The notes: generated from the sequence alone by a model not told the origin. 64,000 nucleotides of DNA from Sphingomonas sp. SORGH_AS_0950 (GCF_030818415.1 NZ_JAUTAE010000001.1:3498001-3562000), one strand, 5' to 3'; counted from the first letter of the stretch, positions 25,667 through 35,286 are shown. Program-made: numbers and translations.

Positions 25667-28066
25667 ATGAAACTCGTTACCGCAAGCGCCGTTGTGGCGC
25701 TAAACGCTCTATTGGCTCCTGCTGTATTGGCGCAGTCTGACCCATCCCAGGCCAAATCGGCCATCGGCCAGCCTGCGCCGGATGTCGCTGGCAGTGACGA
25801 CGTCGTCGTTACCGGAACGCGGGAGCGTGGTCGCACGCAATTCGATACCTTGGCACCTGTTGACGTACTGCCGGAAACCCTTGTCCGGTCCAGTGTCTCG
25901 GGTGATCTCAATAACGCGCTGGCGCAGCTTCTGCCCTCGTTCAACGTGCAGCGCCTCCCCGCCGCAGACGGCCAGGCCTTCGTCCGACCGGCTACACTCC
26001 GTGGCCTCTCTGCCGACCAGACCCTCGTCCTCGTCAACGGCAAACGCTACCACCGGTCGGCGCTGCTCGGGACGCGTGGCGCACAAGCGCCCGATCTCGC
26101 CAGCATACCCAGCCTGGCGATCAAGCGCATCGAGGTGCTGCGTGACGGCGCATCGGCGCAATATGGCTCTGATGCGATCGCCGGCGTCATCAACATCATT
26201 CTCGACGATCAGCCGGGAATGGAAGCCTATGGCCAGTTCAGCCAATATTACGCGGGCGACGGCAACAACTACCAATCCGGCGCGCGCGGCGGTATCGCGC
26301 TCGACGACAAGGGCGCGATCGTTTTCACAGGGCAGTTCGAACATGGCGAGGCTACCTCACGCACCCGCCAGCGGCCCGACGCTCTCGCCTTCCAGGCAGC
26401 TAACCCGACCCTTTCCGTGCCCAATCCGGTGCAGCGCTGGGGCCAGCCCGACGAGGAGCGTGTGCGCGGTGCGGTCGACATGCATTACGACCTCGCCGAT
26501 GCCGTCAAGGTCTATGCCTTCGGCACCGTGCAGCAGGGCGAAGGGCTGACCGACTTCAACTGGCGCAACCCCAGCAATACCGGCAGCGTCTACAATGCCA
26601 GCAGCGCCTTTCCGGGGTTCAGCTTCCGTAGCCTCTATCCAGCGGGCTTCACCCCGCGCTTCGGCACGCAATTCGCCGATCTGCAGCTGGTCAGCGGCCT
26701 GCGCGGCAATCTGTCGGATGCGCTGAGCTATGATCTCAGTGCTTCGGCGGGGCGCAGCCGCATCGACTATACGATTGCCCAGACGCTCAACGCATCGCTC
26801 GGGCCCGCCAGTCCGACCAGCTTCTATTTGGGTCGCCTGACCCAGCGGGAGACCAACCTCAACGTTGACTTCGTCTACCGCCTGCCCGTCGGCGGGGTCG
26901 AGCCGCTCAACATCGCCTTTGGCGGCGAACGTCGGATTGAGCGCTACGCGGTTGGCACCGGCGATCCCGCCTCCTATGCGATCGGTGCGGGCGCCGCGAC
27001 CGGCCTTGCGCCCAATTCCAACGGCTTCCCCGGCTTCGGCCCGCAGCAGGCGGGCCGTTTTCAGCAGACGAGCAATGCCGGATATGTCGATCTGGCCTGG
27101 CATCCGGTGATGATGCTCACGCTTGGCGCGGCGGGCCGCTACGAGGATTTTTCGAGCTTCGGGGACAAGTTCACGTACAAATTCTCGGGCCGGGTCGAGC
27201 CGGTCGAATGGCTGGCGCTGCGCGGCACCTATTCCACCGGTTTCCGTGCGCCGACCCCGGCGCAGCTCAACACGCGGGTGGTGAGCCAGGGCCTCGACAC
27301 CCGGACGCTGCAGGTCTTCAACCAGGGACGCCTGGCGCCCACCGACCCGCTCGCAGTCGCGCTGGGTGCCAAGCCGCTGCGTCCCGAAACGTCGCGCAAT
27401 ATCAGCGCGGGGCTCGTCGCGCAGACGCATATCGGGCTGGGCGCGACGGTCGATCTCTACCAGATCGATGTCGACGACCGCTTCAGCCAGTCGGCGACCA
27501 TCTCCATCCCGGCGGGCTTCGCCAACCCCAACCGCTTCACGTCGATCAGCTATTTCACCAACGACTTCAACACCCGCACGCGCGGTGTCGATGTCGTGGT
27601 CAGCTATGCCCGCACCCTGGGCGACGGCCGGGTCAGCGCGACGCTCGCCTATAACTATAACCGCACGACCGTTCGCAGCGGCACGAGCGCGGCGATCGCC
27701 AACGACACGCAGCGCCGCATCTTCCAGGAACGCCTGCCGCAGCATAATGCGACCGGCACGCTCGGTTATGATATCGGCCGCATTGGCGTGATGCTGCGCG
27801 GCCGTTATTACGGGCCGTGGACCGACGTGACGGGCAACGCGACCGGCGAACTGTTCCAGCGCTTCGGCGGCCTGGCGCTATTCGATGCGTCGCTTACCTA
27901 TCGCGTGACGCCGAACATCTCGGTCCGTGGCGGGGCCGAGAACGTCTTCGGTACCTATCCGGCCGAGGCGACCAACCAGGCCAATCGCGGCCTGATCTAT
28001 TCGCGCAACGCCCCCTACGACACCGATGGCGGTCGTTACTATGTCCGGCTGGGGTTGAGCTTCTGA
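25667..28066 (+). CDS. TonB-dependent receptor
   Basis: 799 residues with a signal peptide (MKLVTASAVVALNALLAPAVLAQ). A TonB-box-like stretch, DDVVVTGTRERGR, precedes the plug domain (SVSGDLNNALAQLLPSF, RGLSADQTLVLVNGKRYH, IEVLRDGASAQYGSDAIAGVIN) and a 22-strand-type barrel ends in the aromatic LGLSF. This plug subtype (VLVNGKR with DGASAQYGSDAIAG) is the one found at 53938 too. It should import a scarce substrate across the outer membrane. The stop overlaps the start of a Tat-signal PLP enzyme by 1 bp (TGATG), so substrate and enzyme are probably linked. The ligand is not predictable. Confidence 0.93.
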   Translation: MKLVTASAVVALNALLAPAVLAQSDPSQAKSAIGQPAPDVAGSDDVVVTGTRERGRTQFDTLAPVDVLPETLVRSSVSGDLNNALAQLLPSFNVQRLPAADGQAFVRPATLRGLSADQTLVLVNGKRYHRSALLGTRGAQAPDLASIPSLAIKRIEVLRDGASAQYGSDAIAGVINIILDDQPGMEAYGQFSQYYAGDGNNYQSGARGGIALDDKGAIVFTGQFEHGEATSRTRQRPDALAFQAANPTLSVPNPVQRWGQPDEERVRGAVDMHYDLADAVKVYAFGTVQQGEGLTDFNWRNPSNTGSVYNASSAFPGFSFRSLYPAGFTPRFGTQFADLQLVSGLRGNLSDALSYDLSASAGRSRIDYTIAQTLNASLGPASPTSFYLGRLTQRETNLNVDFVYRLPVGGVEPLNIAFGGERRIERYAVGTGDPASYAIGAGAATGLAPNSNGFPGFGPQQAGRFQQTSNAGYVDLAWHPVMMLTLGAAGRYEDFSSFGDKFTYKFSGRVEPVEWLALRGTYSTGFRAPTPAQLNTRVVSQGLDTRTLQVFNQGRLAPTDPLAVALGAKPLRPETSRNISAGLVAQTHIGLGATVDLYQIDVDDRFSQSATISIPAGFANPNRFTSISYFTNDFNTRTRGVDVVVSYARTLGDGRVSATLAYNYNRTTVRSGTSAAIANDTQRRIFQERLPQHNATGTLGYDIGRIGVMLRGRYYGPWTDVTGNATGELFQRFGGLALFDASLTYRVTPNISVRGGAENVFGTYPAEATNQANRGLIYSRNAPYDTDGGRYYVRLGLSF

Positions 28067-29316
28067 TGATCGACCGGCGTGCACTATTGGCTGGCGGGAT
28101 GGCCGCGACCCTTCCGCTGCCCGTGCGCGCCGGCGGTCCGGCACGCCCCGCCCCGGACGACGAAGCGTTCTGGGCGACGGTCGCGGCGGACTATGACGTG
28201 CCGCGGGACGTCATCCAGCTCGAAAACGGCAATTGGGGCGCCATGCCTCGCCCGGTCCGCGCCGCGTACGAACAGACGGTTGCGCGCGTGAACCGCGACA
28301 CCAGCTATTACGCCCGCCGTGGGATGTTGGCCGACCTTGCCGCCGCTCGTGCCGCCGTCGCCGCCGAACTCGGGGTGCCTGCGGACGAGATCGCCTTCAC
28401 CCGCAACGCCACCGAAGCGCTGAAAGCGCTGATCCTCGGCTATAACCGGCTGAGCCCAGGCGATGCGATCCTCTATGCCGACCTCGACTATGACAGCATG
28501 CAGGCGTGCATGGAGAGCCTGGCGAAACGTCGCGGCGTCCGGGTCCGCCGCATCGTGCTGCCCGAACCCGCAACACGCGCCAGCCTGATCGACGCCTATG
28601 CGCAGGCGATGGCCGACGAACCACGGCTGAAGCTCATCCTTCTGACCCATCTAAGTCACCGGACCGGCCTGGTGATCCCGGTCAGGGAGATCGCGGCGAT
28701 GGCGCGTATGCGTGGTATCGATGTCATCGTCGATGCCGCGCATAGCTGGCAACAGCTCGACTTCGCTCTGCCCGATCTGGATTGCGATTTTGTCGGCCTG
28801 AACGGGCATAAGTGGCTCGGCGCGCCGCTCGGCATAGGCATTCTTCATATTCGCAAAGGCGCGCTCGCCCGGATCGACCGTGATCCCGCCGAAGACGCCG
28901 ACGGTCTCGACACCGTCATGGCCCGCATCCATACCGGGACGCTCGATTACGCTTCCTGGCTCACCGTCCCCGCCGCGCTCGCATTCCAGAACCGGGTCGA
29001 TCGGGCCGCGCGCGCCGCCCGGCTGCGCGCCCTTCGCGATGGCTGGGTACGGCAGGCACGGGCGCTCCCCGGCATTGAAATACTGACGCCAGACGATCCC
29101 ATGTTGCACGGCGCGATCACCTCGTTCCGGCTTCAAGGGATAAGCAGCCCGCAAGCGAACGCCGCCATTGCCCAGCGACTGCTCGAACGGCAGCGCGTCT
29201 TCACTGTTCATCGCGTGGGGGCAGCTAAGGGCGCTTGCGTGAGAGTGACGCCCTCCCTGTTTACCTCGATGAACGACATTGATCACTTCGCCAAAGCGCT
29301 GAGGGAATTATCCTAG
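28066..29316 (+). CDS. Class V aminotransferase-fold PLP enzyme with Tat-like signal
   Basis: 416 residues. The N-terminus MIDRRALLAGGMAATLPLPV has a twin-arginine RRxLL motif, hydrophobic core and RAG end, so export by the Tat pathway with bound cofactor is likely. The enzyme belongs to the isopenicillin-N epimerase/cysteine desulfurase-like group: TRNATEALKALILGYN phosphate-binding region, VDAAHSW with the PLP aspartate near 223, and the Schiff-base K249 in LNGHKWLGAPLG. It follows the TonB receptor with a TGATG overlap. Role may be racemisation, lyase or transamination of the imported compound in the periplasm. A periplasmic location is inference from the signal. Confidence 0.82.
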   Translation: MIDRRALLAGGMAATLPLPVRAGGPARPAPDDEAFWATVAADYDVPRDVIQLENGNWGAMPRPVRAAYEQTVARVNRDTSYYARRGMLADLAAARAAVAAELGVPADEIAFTRNATEALKALILGYNRLSPGDAILYADLDYDSMQACMESLAKRRGVRVRRIVLPEPATRASLIDAYAQAMADEPRLKLILLTHLSHRTGLVIPVREIAAMARMRGIDVIVDAAHSWQQLDFALPDLDCDFVGLNGHKWLGAPLGIGILHIRKGALARIDRDPAEDADGLDTVMARIHTGTLDYASWLTVPAALAFQNRVDRAARAARLRALRDGWVRQARALPGIEILTPDDPMLHGAITSFRLQGISSPQANAAIAQRLLERQRVFTVHRVGAAKGACVRVTPSLFTSMNDIDHFAKALRELS

Positions 29317-29391
29317 AGGCATGTCGGCTTCCCCCCATTTTGCGCCATTTTCACCACTGATTTAGGCGACGCTGCCGTCGCCGAAATTGAC

Positions 29392-29452
29392 ATGAATGAG
29401 TTTCCGAAGTTGGGGGGCGGGCAGGGGGCTTCGAACGTCCGCAAGTGGGTCC
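29392..29452 (+). repeat. Dispersed intergenic repeat, copy 6
   Basis: ATGAATGAGTTTCCGAAGT ... TTCGAACGTCCGCAAGTGGGTC, between two convergent genes. Confidence 0.7.
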
Positions 29453-29470
29453 TTTTGTCGATCACCTACG

Positions 29471-31888
29471 CTATAGCATTTTTCGCAAACCAAATGCGAC
29501 CGTCCGGCCCACCGGGTTGAGATAGGCATTCTGATAGATCAAGGGCGTGGTGCCCAAGCTATTGCGCACGCTCTGGCGCGAATCGACGATGTTGGTAACG
29601 CCTAACGTCATGCGCATGCCCTTGAGCCACGAGGGCGCCTTCGTTCGTCCTAGATAGTCGCCAACGTTGGCGAATAGCGCGAGATTGATCGTCGCCAGGT
29701 CGCCGAATTTCAGATCTCCCGCCGGTGTGCCGGATCCACGAATTGATGTTCCGCTCTGCCATGTCGCGGTGAATCGGGCGCCGAGGCCGCGCTTGAAGGC
29801 GCTGGCCTGGAACTCAACCTCGTGCCGGGAACGGCCGCCCCGGACGTCGAGCGCACCCCCGTCGAGCAGGTTCAGAACCGGACCGCTGGGGCGCAGCAAT
29901 ACACTATCCTCCAGCCGCCAGCTGTGTTGTAGCGACAGCATCAGCCGGCTCGTAAGGTTTTCAACCCGTCGGGCGGCGGGACTCCCGGCCTCTACAGTCT
30001 CCAGGCGCGCGCCGGGCGGGAGGCGGCGCTTGGCCTCTTCGAGACTAGAGAACACGCGGACGTTGGCGTTCTGAAGACCGGGCGGCAACGGGCCTAGCGG
30101 CCTCATGAAGCTCAGGCCCCAGCGGATCTGCTGCTGGTTCGATCGCGCGAAGTTGATCGGCGTCGCGTCGATACGCTGCAGGCGACCGGTGGTGTCGCGG
30201 GTAAAGCGATCCGGGAACGCATCCTCGACCTGCGGCAACGCGATAGGAAAGGCAGCGATCGGATCGTCGATCCGCGTGCGGATATAGTCGATTGTGAATA
30301 CCAGATCCGTCCTGGCCATCGGCTTGAAGGTGGCGCCTGCGCTAAGGACGTGGCGATCGTCGGCGTGAAGGCCGGGATTACCGCCGAAGCTGCGCGTGAT
30401 ATCGGCCGTCTCTCCACGGCGCGCATCGAAGGTGCGAACGTTGGGCACGACGATCAACGGCGCCCCGAGCTGTTCGACCGTCGGGGCCGATCGCGTGTCG
30501 CTGACCGATGCGAGCAGCGATAGCCCAGGCAGGGGCGTCCAGTGTAGGCCGTAGCCCAGGGTCCACAACGTGCCGACGTCCGACAGTCTTTCCGCGGCGA
30601 CGGTCGCGTTGGCCGACAGCGCACCGATCGACGTGAGTGACGGTGTGGCGGCCCCTGCGATCGGCAGGTCAATGCTGGCCTGGACGCTGGCGGTGTCGCG
30701 CTCCAGCGACCCGACCCGCGTCGACGCACCCAGTTGGGATCGGCTGCTGACGTCGCGCGTCGTGACGACTGATCGCAGGCTGAGCGACGCGGACCCGGCC
30801 GGCAGGGTGAAGGGTGATCCGTTGACCAGCAAGTCGGCGTTGGCCGTCAGGGTGGCGAAGCGTGCAAGATTCTGCGGGGTGACGGGAACGCCGGTGTCGG
30901 TCGTGCTGTCGTTCGTGGTGCGGTCGAGGTTGCCGGTCGCGGTCCATTGCCATTGGCGCAGCCGCCCGCCGATCGTGGTGCCGAGATGTAGCGTCGCGCT
31001 GTCAACGTCGCGGTGCAGCACGCCATCCGGTCCCAGCCCGACCAGCGCCTTGGTCTTGCTCGTCTCGACCCTTCCGTTGAGCGTTGCTGCCACGTCGGCA
31101 ATCGGATTGGCCGCGACGGTCGCATTCAGGGTGACGCGGTGGGTGGCGGGCAACAGCGTCCGATAGTCGCCGAGCGTCCGATCACCGCTCGGCTGCCGCA
31201 CGTCGCGCTCGCTCTCCAGCAGGGCGCTCGACCGGCTGAGATCGGCATCGAGCATCGTGCGCGTATCGCCGCGGATGCGCAGATAACTGGCACCGCCCGC
31301 AGTCGTCGCCTGTCCTCCCGCGGTTGGCCCGGCGAGGTTCCCTTGGACGATCCGCGACGTAAAGCGTTCGAAGGCGACCACGTTCACCACCTTGCGATCG
31401 GCCGGATAGCCGTATTTCAGTGCGACCTCTTCAGGCAGAATCTCTGTCCGTTCGATCGCTTCGGTGGGAAGCCGGGCTATTTCGGCAAAGCTCGACACGC
31501 GGCGGCCGTTCAGCAGGACGATCGGATCGGCCGACGTATCGTTGCGTCCGCTCGACACCTGCGCGCCGAGCGCCTGGATCAGTTCGGACACTGTTGCCGT
31601 GCCATAAGATCGGATGTCGAGGGCCGATAGCGTGCGTTCGGGCTTGATATCGCCGATGACCGAACCACGCGGCGGGCGCCCGTTGACGACGATGTCGCCA
31701 GACGCGGTCGCCGGCCGCGCCGCGGGTAGTGCGTCCTTGTACTGCTCGCGCAGTTTCCGCTCGACGTCCTCGGGTAGCGGCTGGCCGTCCGGTCCGTGGA
31801 ATTGGATGGCAGGCGGCGGGGGCGGGGACGCAGCGGGGGGCGTTACCTGTGCTGCGGCGAGCAGACCTATGCCGATGATCGTCGTCAT
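29471..31888 (-). CDS. TonB-dependent receptor-like outer membrane protein
   Basis: 805 residues. After a short signal segment (MTTIIGIGLLAAAQVTPP) comes a proline-rich stretch, then DIVVNGRPPRGSVIGDI and a plug (YGTATVSELIQALGAQVSSGRND, PIVLLNGRRVSSFAEIARLPTEAIERTEILPEEVALKYGY in pieces). The barrel ends VGRTVAFGLRKML, without the usual terminal phenylalanine. This subtype, common in sphingomonads, has a LNGRR plug and an unusual KYGYPADRKVVNVV segment instead of the usual SGAINI end. I chose the ATG at 31888 just after the stop of the upstream gene. It appears to be co-transcribed with the small periplasmic protein gene and divergent from a two-component system that may control it. Confidence 0.8.
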   Translation of the reverse strand: MTTIIGIGLLAAAQVTPPAASPPPPPAIQFHGPDGQPLPEDVERKLREQYKDALPAARPATASGDIVVNGRPPRGSVIGDIKPERTLSALDIRSYGTATVSELIQALGAQVSSGRNDTSADPIVLLNGRRVSSFAEIARLPTEAIERTEILPEEVALKYGYPADRKVVNVVAFERFTSRIVQGNLAGPTAGGQATTAGGASYLRIRGDTRTMLDADLSRSSALLESERDVRQPSGDRTLGDYRTLLPATHRVTLNATVAANPIADVAATLNGRVETSKTKALVGLGPDGVLHRDVDSATLHLGTTIGGRLRQWQWTATGNLDRTTNDSTTDTGVPVTPQNLARFATLTANADLLVNGSPFTLPAGSASLSLRSVVTTRDVSSRSQLGASTRVGSLERDTASVQASIDLPIAGAATPSLTSIGALSANATVAAERLSDVGTLWTLGYGLHWTPLPGLSLLASVSDTRSAPTVEQLGAPLIVVPNVRTFDARRGETADITRSFGGNPGLHADDRHVLSAGATFKPMARTDLVFTIDYIRTRIDDPIAAFPIALPQVEDAFPDRFTRDTTGRLQRIDATPINFARSNQQQIRWGLSFMRPLGPLPPGLQNANVRVFSSLEEAKRRLPPGARLETVEAGSPAARRVENLTSRLMLSLQHSWRLEDSVLLRPSGPVLNLLDGGALDVRGGRSRHEVEFQASAFKRGLGARFTATWQSGTSIRGSGTPAGDLKFGDLATINLALFANVGDYLGRTKAPSWLKGMRMTLGVTNIVDSRQSVRNSLGTTPLIYQNAYLNPVGRTVAFGLRKML

Positions 31889-31892
31889 CGCG

Positions 31893-32270
31893 TCACGAGG
31901 CTCGCTTCGCCGCGAAGGGCAAGGTTGCGAGGCCAGTGATATGCACATCGCCCGTCAGCGCCGTGCCCCCGGCATCGAGCGTCACGACAAAGGTTACTCG
32001 GGGTTCGGACTTCAGGCTGAACGTTGCACAGCCCGCGGTCACGGACACAGCCTCGAGCGGTCGCCAGACCTGCGCCCTCGACGATTGGTAGCGCCCGGAC
32101 CACCCTGTCGCATTGCGGGTCAGTTCGAATGTCCAGTTGGCCCCTGCGAATGCGCCGATCCAGTGTCCGGCGAGGTGATCGGCAGGCTGCGTCGATGCGC
32201 ACGGCGGCGCCGGCGCTGGCGCCGGCGCCGCGGCGGGCGAGGCCATGGCGAGAAGAATGGTCGCGATCAT
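31893..32270 (-). CDS. Small secreted protein of unknown function
   Basis: 125 residues with a short signal peptide (MIATILLAMASPAAAPA) and a mature part of about 105 residues that begins around CASTQPADHLAGHWIG and looks beta-rich (ANWTFELTRNATGWSGRYQSS). Two cysteines could form a disulfide. GGAGAG precedes the ATG at 32270 by four bases. It ends four bases before the TonB receptor start, so the two are coupled. I do not recognise a family; an accessory periplasmic or surface role next to the receptor is a guess. Confidence 0.65.
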   Translation of the reverse strand: MIATILLAMASPAAAPAPAPAPPCASTQPADHLAGHWIGAFAGANWTFELTRNATGWSGRYQSSRAQVWRPLEAVSVTAGCATFSLKSEPRVTFVVTLDAGGTALTGDVHITGLATLPFAAKRAS

Positions 32271-32387
32271 ACAGCTCTCCAAATTGAAGCCGGGTCAAGG
32301 AAAGCAGATCGAGGTAGCGGGACGATGCCGCGTTCGTGACGGCGCGTGATACGAAGATGCTACAAAGCCGTGCTATCGCCTGAAGCG

Positions 32388-33104
32388 ATGCACAGCGCTG
32401 CCATATCCCGAGATCGCATCGTCGTGGTGGACGACGACACCAGCATCCGCGACGCCTTGGCCGAGTATCTCGGCGATCATGGCTACGCAGTCCGCACGGC
32501 CAGCGGTGCCGTTGCCTGCGGTCGCTTACTAGCCGAGGCGCCGGCCGACCTGCTGGTGATCGACGTGATGATGCCGGGAGAGGATGGGTTGTCGCTGTGC
32601 CGGCGTCTGGCTCCGACCGGTACGCCGATTCTAATGCTGAGTGCGCTCGATGGCGTTACCGATCGCGTCGTCGGGCTAGAGGTCGGGGCATGGGATTATC
32701 TGGCCAAGCCGTTCGAGCCGCGCGAATTGCTGGCGCGCGTACGAGCGTTGCTGCGGCGACCGCGCATGGAGAGCCCAGCGGCACACGGCGATGCGGTCGC
32801 GTTCGCCGGCTGGTGGTTCAGCCCCGACGAGCGCCGCCTGCGCGATCCGCACGGGCGGCCTTTGCTGCTGAGCGAAGGCGAGCATGCGCTGTTGGCTGCC
32901 TTCGTGGGGCGCCCCGGACGGGTGCTCAGCCGGGACACGCTGCTGGACGTCGCGCGGGGTATTGACGCTGCGTCCTATGATCGGGCGATCGACATCGCCA
33001 TCAGCCGGTTGCGTCGCAAGCTGGCGGAAGGTGATAGTGCCCCGTTGATCGAAACGGTTCGGGGGGCTGGCTATCGCTTTCTGCCCGCGGTTCGACCGGC
33101 ATGA
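32388..33104 (+). CDS. OmpR-family response regulator
   Basis: 238 residues. The receiver domain has VVVDDDTSIRD near 12-22, the phospho-acceptor D59 in LLVIDVMMPGEDG, and the switch region LSALDGVTDRVVGLEVGAWDYLAKPF. The C-terminal winged helix (LLLSEGEHALLAAFVGRPGRVLSRDTLLDV, ISRLRRKL, VRGAGYRFLP) is OmpR-type. I chose the ATG at 32388, just before the receiver. It overlaps the histidine kinase start by 4 bp and is divergent, 117 bp away, from the secreted-protein/TonB-receptor pair. Confidence 0.92.
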   Translation: MHSAAISRDRIVVVDDDTSIRDALAEYLGDHGYAVRTASGAVACGRLLAEAPADLLVIDVMMPGEDGLSLCRRLAPTGTPILMLSALDGVTDRVVGLEVGAWDYLAKPFEPRELLARVRALLRRPRMESPAAHGDAVAFAGWWFSPDERRLRDPHGRPLLLSEGEHALLAAFVGRPGRVLSRDTLLDVARGIDAASYDRAIDIAISRLRRKLAEGDSAPLIETVRGAGYRFLPAVRPA

Positions 33105-34501
33105 TGCGCAGCGTCTGGCGGCGACCGAGCGCCCTGACCGCGATTGGTGGGTTCAGCGTCGCGATCGCCGTGCTCAGCGTCGCGATCACCGCCAGCATCG
33201 TCCTGCTGATGCCCGATCCGCCCGCTGTGCGTATGACCGTCGCTGAGGCCGTCGCAGCGCTGCGGGGTACGAACGCCGGTCTGGCCCGCACGTTCGGCAG
33301 TCCCCCGGACGGGTCGCCGGCGGTGCTGCTCCAGCCGGTTCTGGCGCAGGCAATCGGCCGTCCCATTGCGGACGTACGGGTCGTTTGGCTCGATCGAGCT
33401 GCGCGTCCGACCCGCGGTGACGGTGTCGTCGTCTTCACGGCGCGCGGCAAGGGCGAGGCCGCCGGCAAGATGTTGTGGCCGGGCGGCACCCGGCCCAGCG
33501 GACCGGTCGTTATCCGCCGCCAGGGCGTGCTGCCCATGCGGATCGTTCCGAGAGGTATGACGGATTCGCTGATCGGCAAGGTCCTGCTCACATTGCCACA
33601 ACCCGCATTTACCGCCAGCGTGCGTCTGGCGGATGGCCGATGGCTGACCGTTGCGCCACAATCCCCGACCTTTGGCGGGTGGCGGTTGAAGGTGCTGGTC
33701 GCGCTCGTCGCCAGCCTCGCGGTGCTAGCGCCCCTAGTCTGGCTGTTCGCCCGACGCCTCACCCGACCGTTTCGCGCATTGGCGTTGGCGATCGATGACG
33801 GCCGCGATCCACCGCAAGCACAAGGGCCGCGCGAATTGCAGGATGCCGCGCGCGCGATCCTCCACCTGCGCGCGCGCCTGTCCGCCGAAACCGATGAACG
33901 CATGCGCATGCTGACCGCTGTCGCACACGACCTGCGTACCCCGCTGACCAGCCTTAAGCTGCGGATCGAAGCGGTGCCGGAGCCACAGCGCGCCCGCATG
34001 GCCGCCGACGCCGACCGCATGGGCGCGATGATCGCCGATGTCCTTGATTATGCCCGCACCGCCAACGCATCGCGACACCCGGTGCAGGTCCGGACGATGG
34101 TCGCCGAGATTGTGGCAGACCTGCTGACTGTGCGTCTGATCGACGGACCGGAGGTTACGGTGATCGCAGTCGAGCCGGCCTTTCGCCGCGCGGTCGAGAA
34201 TCTTGTTCGTAACGCCGAAGACTATGCCGGGGGCGGCCGGGTTGAGATTGCCACCGAAGACGACGCCGCCATCGTCCGTGTGATCGACGCAGGTCCCGGC
34301 ATCCCGCCCGCCGACCGTGCTCGATTATTGCGCCCGTTCGAGCGTGGCGACGCCTCGCGCAGCCGAGACACGGGCGGAGTGGGACTGGGGCTCAGTATCG
34401 TGCAGACATTTGCGGATCTACACGGCGGGACATTATCGTTGGACGAGGCGGAGGGCGGCGGGACGATCGCGAAGTTGGCCGTCCCTGCGCTTGTCCAATA
34501 G
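33101..34501 (+). CDS. Sensor histidine kinase
   Basis: 466 residues, overlapping the response regulator by 4 bp. One transmembrane helix at about 15-38, an extracytoplasmic sensor of about 150 residues, a second helix at about 196-217, HAMP-like linker, then the phospho-acceptor H276 in VAHDLRTPLTSLK. ATP-binding motifs follow: VENLVRNAEDYAG (N box), VIDAGPGIPP (G1), and VGLGLSIVQTFADLHGG (G2). It phosphorylates the adjacent regulator. The signal is unknown. Confidence 0.93.
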   Translation: MMRSVWRRPSALTAIGGFSVAIAVLSVAITASIVLLMPDPPAVRMTVAEAVAALRGTNAGLARTFGSPPDGSPAVLLQPVLAQAIGRPIADVRVVWLDRAARPTRGDGVVVFTARGKGEAAGKMLWPGGTRPSGPVVIRRQGVLPMRIVPRGMTDSLIGKVLLTLPQPAFTASVRLADGRWLTVAPQSPTFGGWRLKVLVALVASLAVLAPLVWLFARRLTRPFRALALAIDDGRDPPQAQGPRELQDAARAILHLRARLSAETDERMRMLTAVAHDLRTPLTSLKLRIEAVPEPQRARMAADADRMGAMIADVLDYARTANASRHPVQVRTMVAEIVADLLTVRLIDGPEVTVIAVEPAFRRAVENLVRNAEDYAGGGRVEIATEDDAAIVRVIDAGPGIPPADRARLLRPFERGDASRSRDTGGVGLGLSIVQTFADLHGGTLSLDEAEGGGTIAKLAVPALVQ

Positions 34502-34590
34502 GATCGTGAAGCAAGAATTAGCGGCTTTGCCAGTGTACTGGGCTCGGTGGCCTATGCTGGGTGAGGGCCCGATACTACCCTTGTCTCGAT

Positions 34591-34652
34591 ATGAACGAAC
34601 GGCAGAATGCGGGAAGCTACCGGGCAATCCCGAATGACCGCATCTGGGTCTG
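34591..34652 (+). repeat. Dispersed intergenic repeat, copy 7
   Basis: ATGAACGAACGGCAGAATG ... CGAATGACCGCATCTGGGTC, near-consensus. Its right end abuts the stop of the tyrosine recombinase gene. Confidence 0.75.
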
Positions 34653-34653
34653 T

Positions 34654-35286
34654 TCAGACCTCGGTGCGTTCTGCCAGTTCCAAGGCATCCTCAACATCAA
34701 CCCCCAAGTACCGCACTGTGCTGTCGATCTTGGCGTGGCCGAGAAGAATCTGAACAGCGCGGAGGTTGCCGGTCGCCTTGTAAATGATCGATGCTTTCGT
34801 GCGCCGAAGCGAGTGTGTACCATAATCTTGAGCTGGAAGGCCGATGCCGACCACCCATTCGTGCACGAGGCGAGCGTATTGGCGGGTGCTCATGTGGGCC
34901 ATGTAGTCGTTTCGACTTGGGAAAACGAAGTCGTTCAGTGTTCCGCCACGACGCTCCAGCCATGCCCGCATCGTCTTGCGTGCCGTGTCCATTAGTTCGA
35001 ACTGGACTGGCCGTCTGGTCTTCTGCTGAACCACGACGGCTCGGTCACGGACCCGGCCGCCAGAAACTACATCTCCGATCCGCACCCTGACCACGTCACA
35101 GCCGCGCAGCTTGCTGTCGATGGCGAAGTCGAACAACGCGCGGTCGCGCAGTCGTCTATGCTGGTCGAGCCAGAAGCGAATAGCCCATACCTGTTGCTGT
35201 TTCAGAGCGCGCTTCGCACCGATCAGCCGGCCCTCGTTCCAAGGCCGAAGTTCATGAAAGGCAGGGTCCATCGACGAATGACCCAT
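34654..35286 (-). CDS. Solo tyrosine recombinase (catalytic domain only)
   Basis: 210 residues with strong GGAGG before the ATG at 35286. It has the phage integrase catalytic residues: the first Arg in DSKLRGCDVV, HSLRR as the H-x2-R box, and LLGHAKIDSTVRYLG containing the late His and the nucleophile Tyr. The N-terminal core-binding SAM-like domain of full integrases is absent. Such short recombinases are common in alphaproteobacteria and may act on chromosomal repeats or resolve integrons or islands; their role is not settled. It stands alone, with a dispersed repeat directly at its 3' end. Confidence 0.88.
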   Translation of the reverse strand: MGHSSMDPAFHELRPWNEGRLIGAKRALKQQQVWAIRFWLDQHRRLRDRALFDFAIDSKLRGCDVVRVRIGDVVSGGRVRDRAVVVQQKTRRPVQFELMDTARKTMRAWLERRGGTLNDFVFPSRNDYMAHMSTRQYARLVHEWVVGIGLPAQDYGTHSLRRTKASIIYKATGNLRAVQILLGHAKIDSTVRYLGVDVEDALELAERTEV

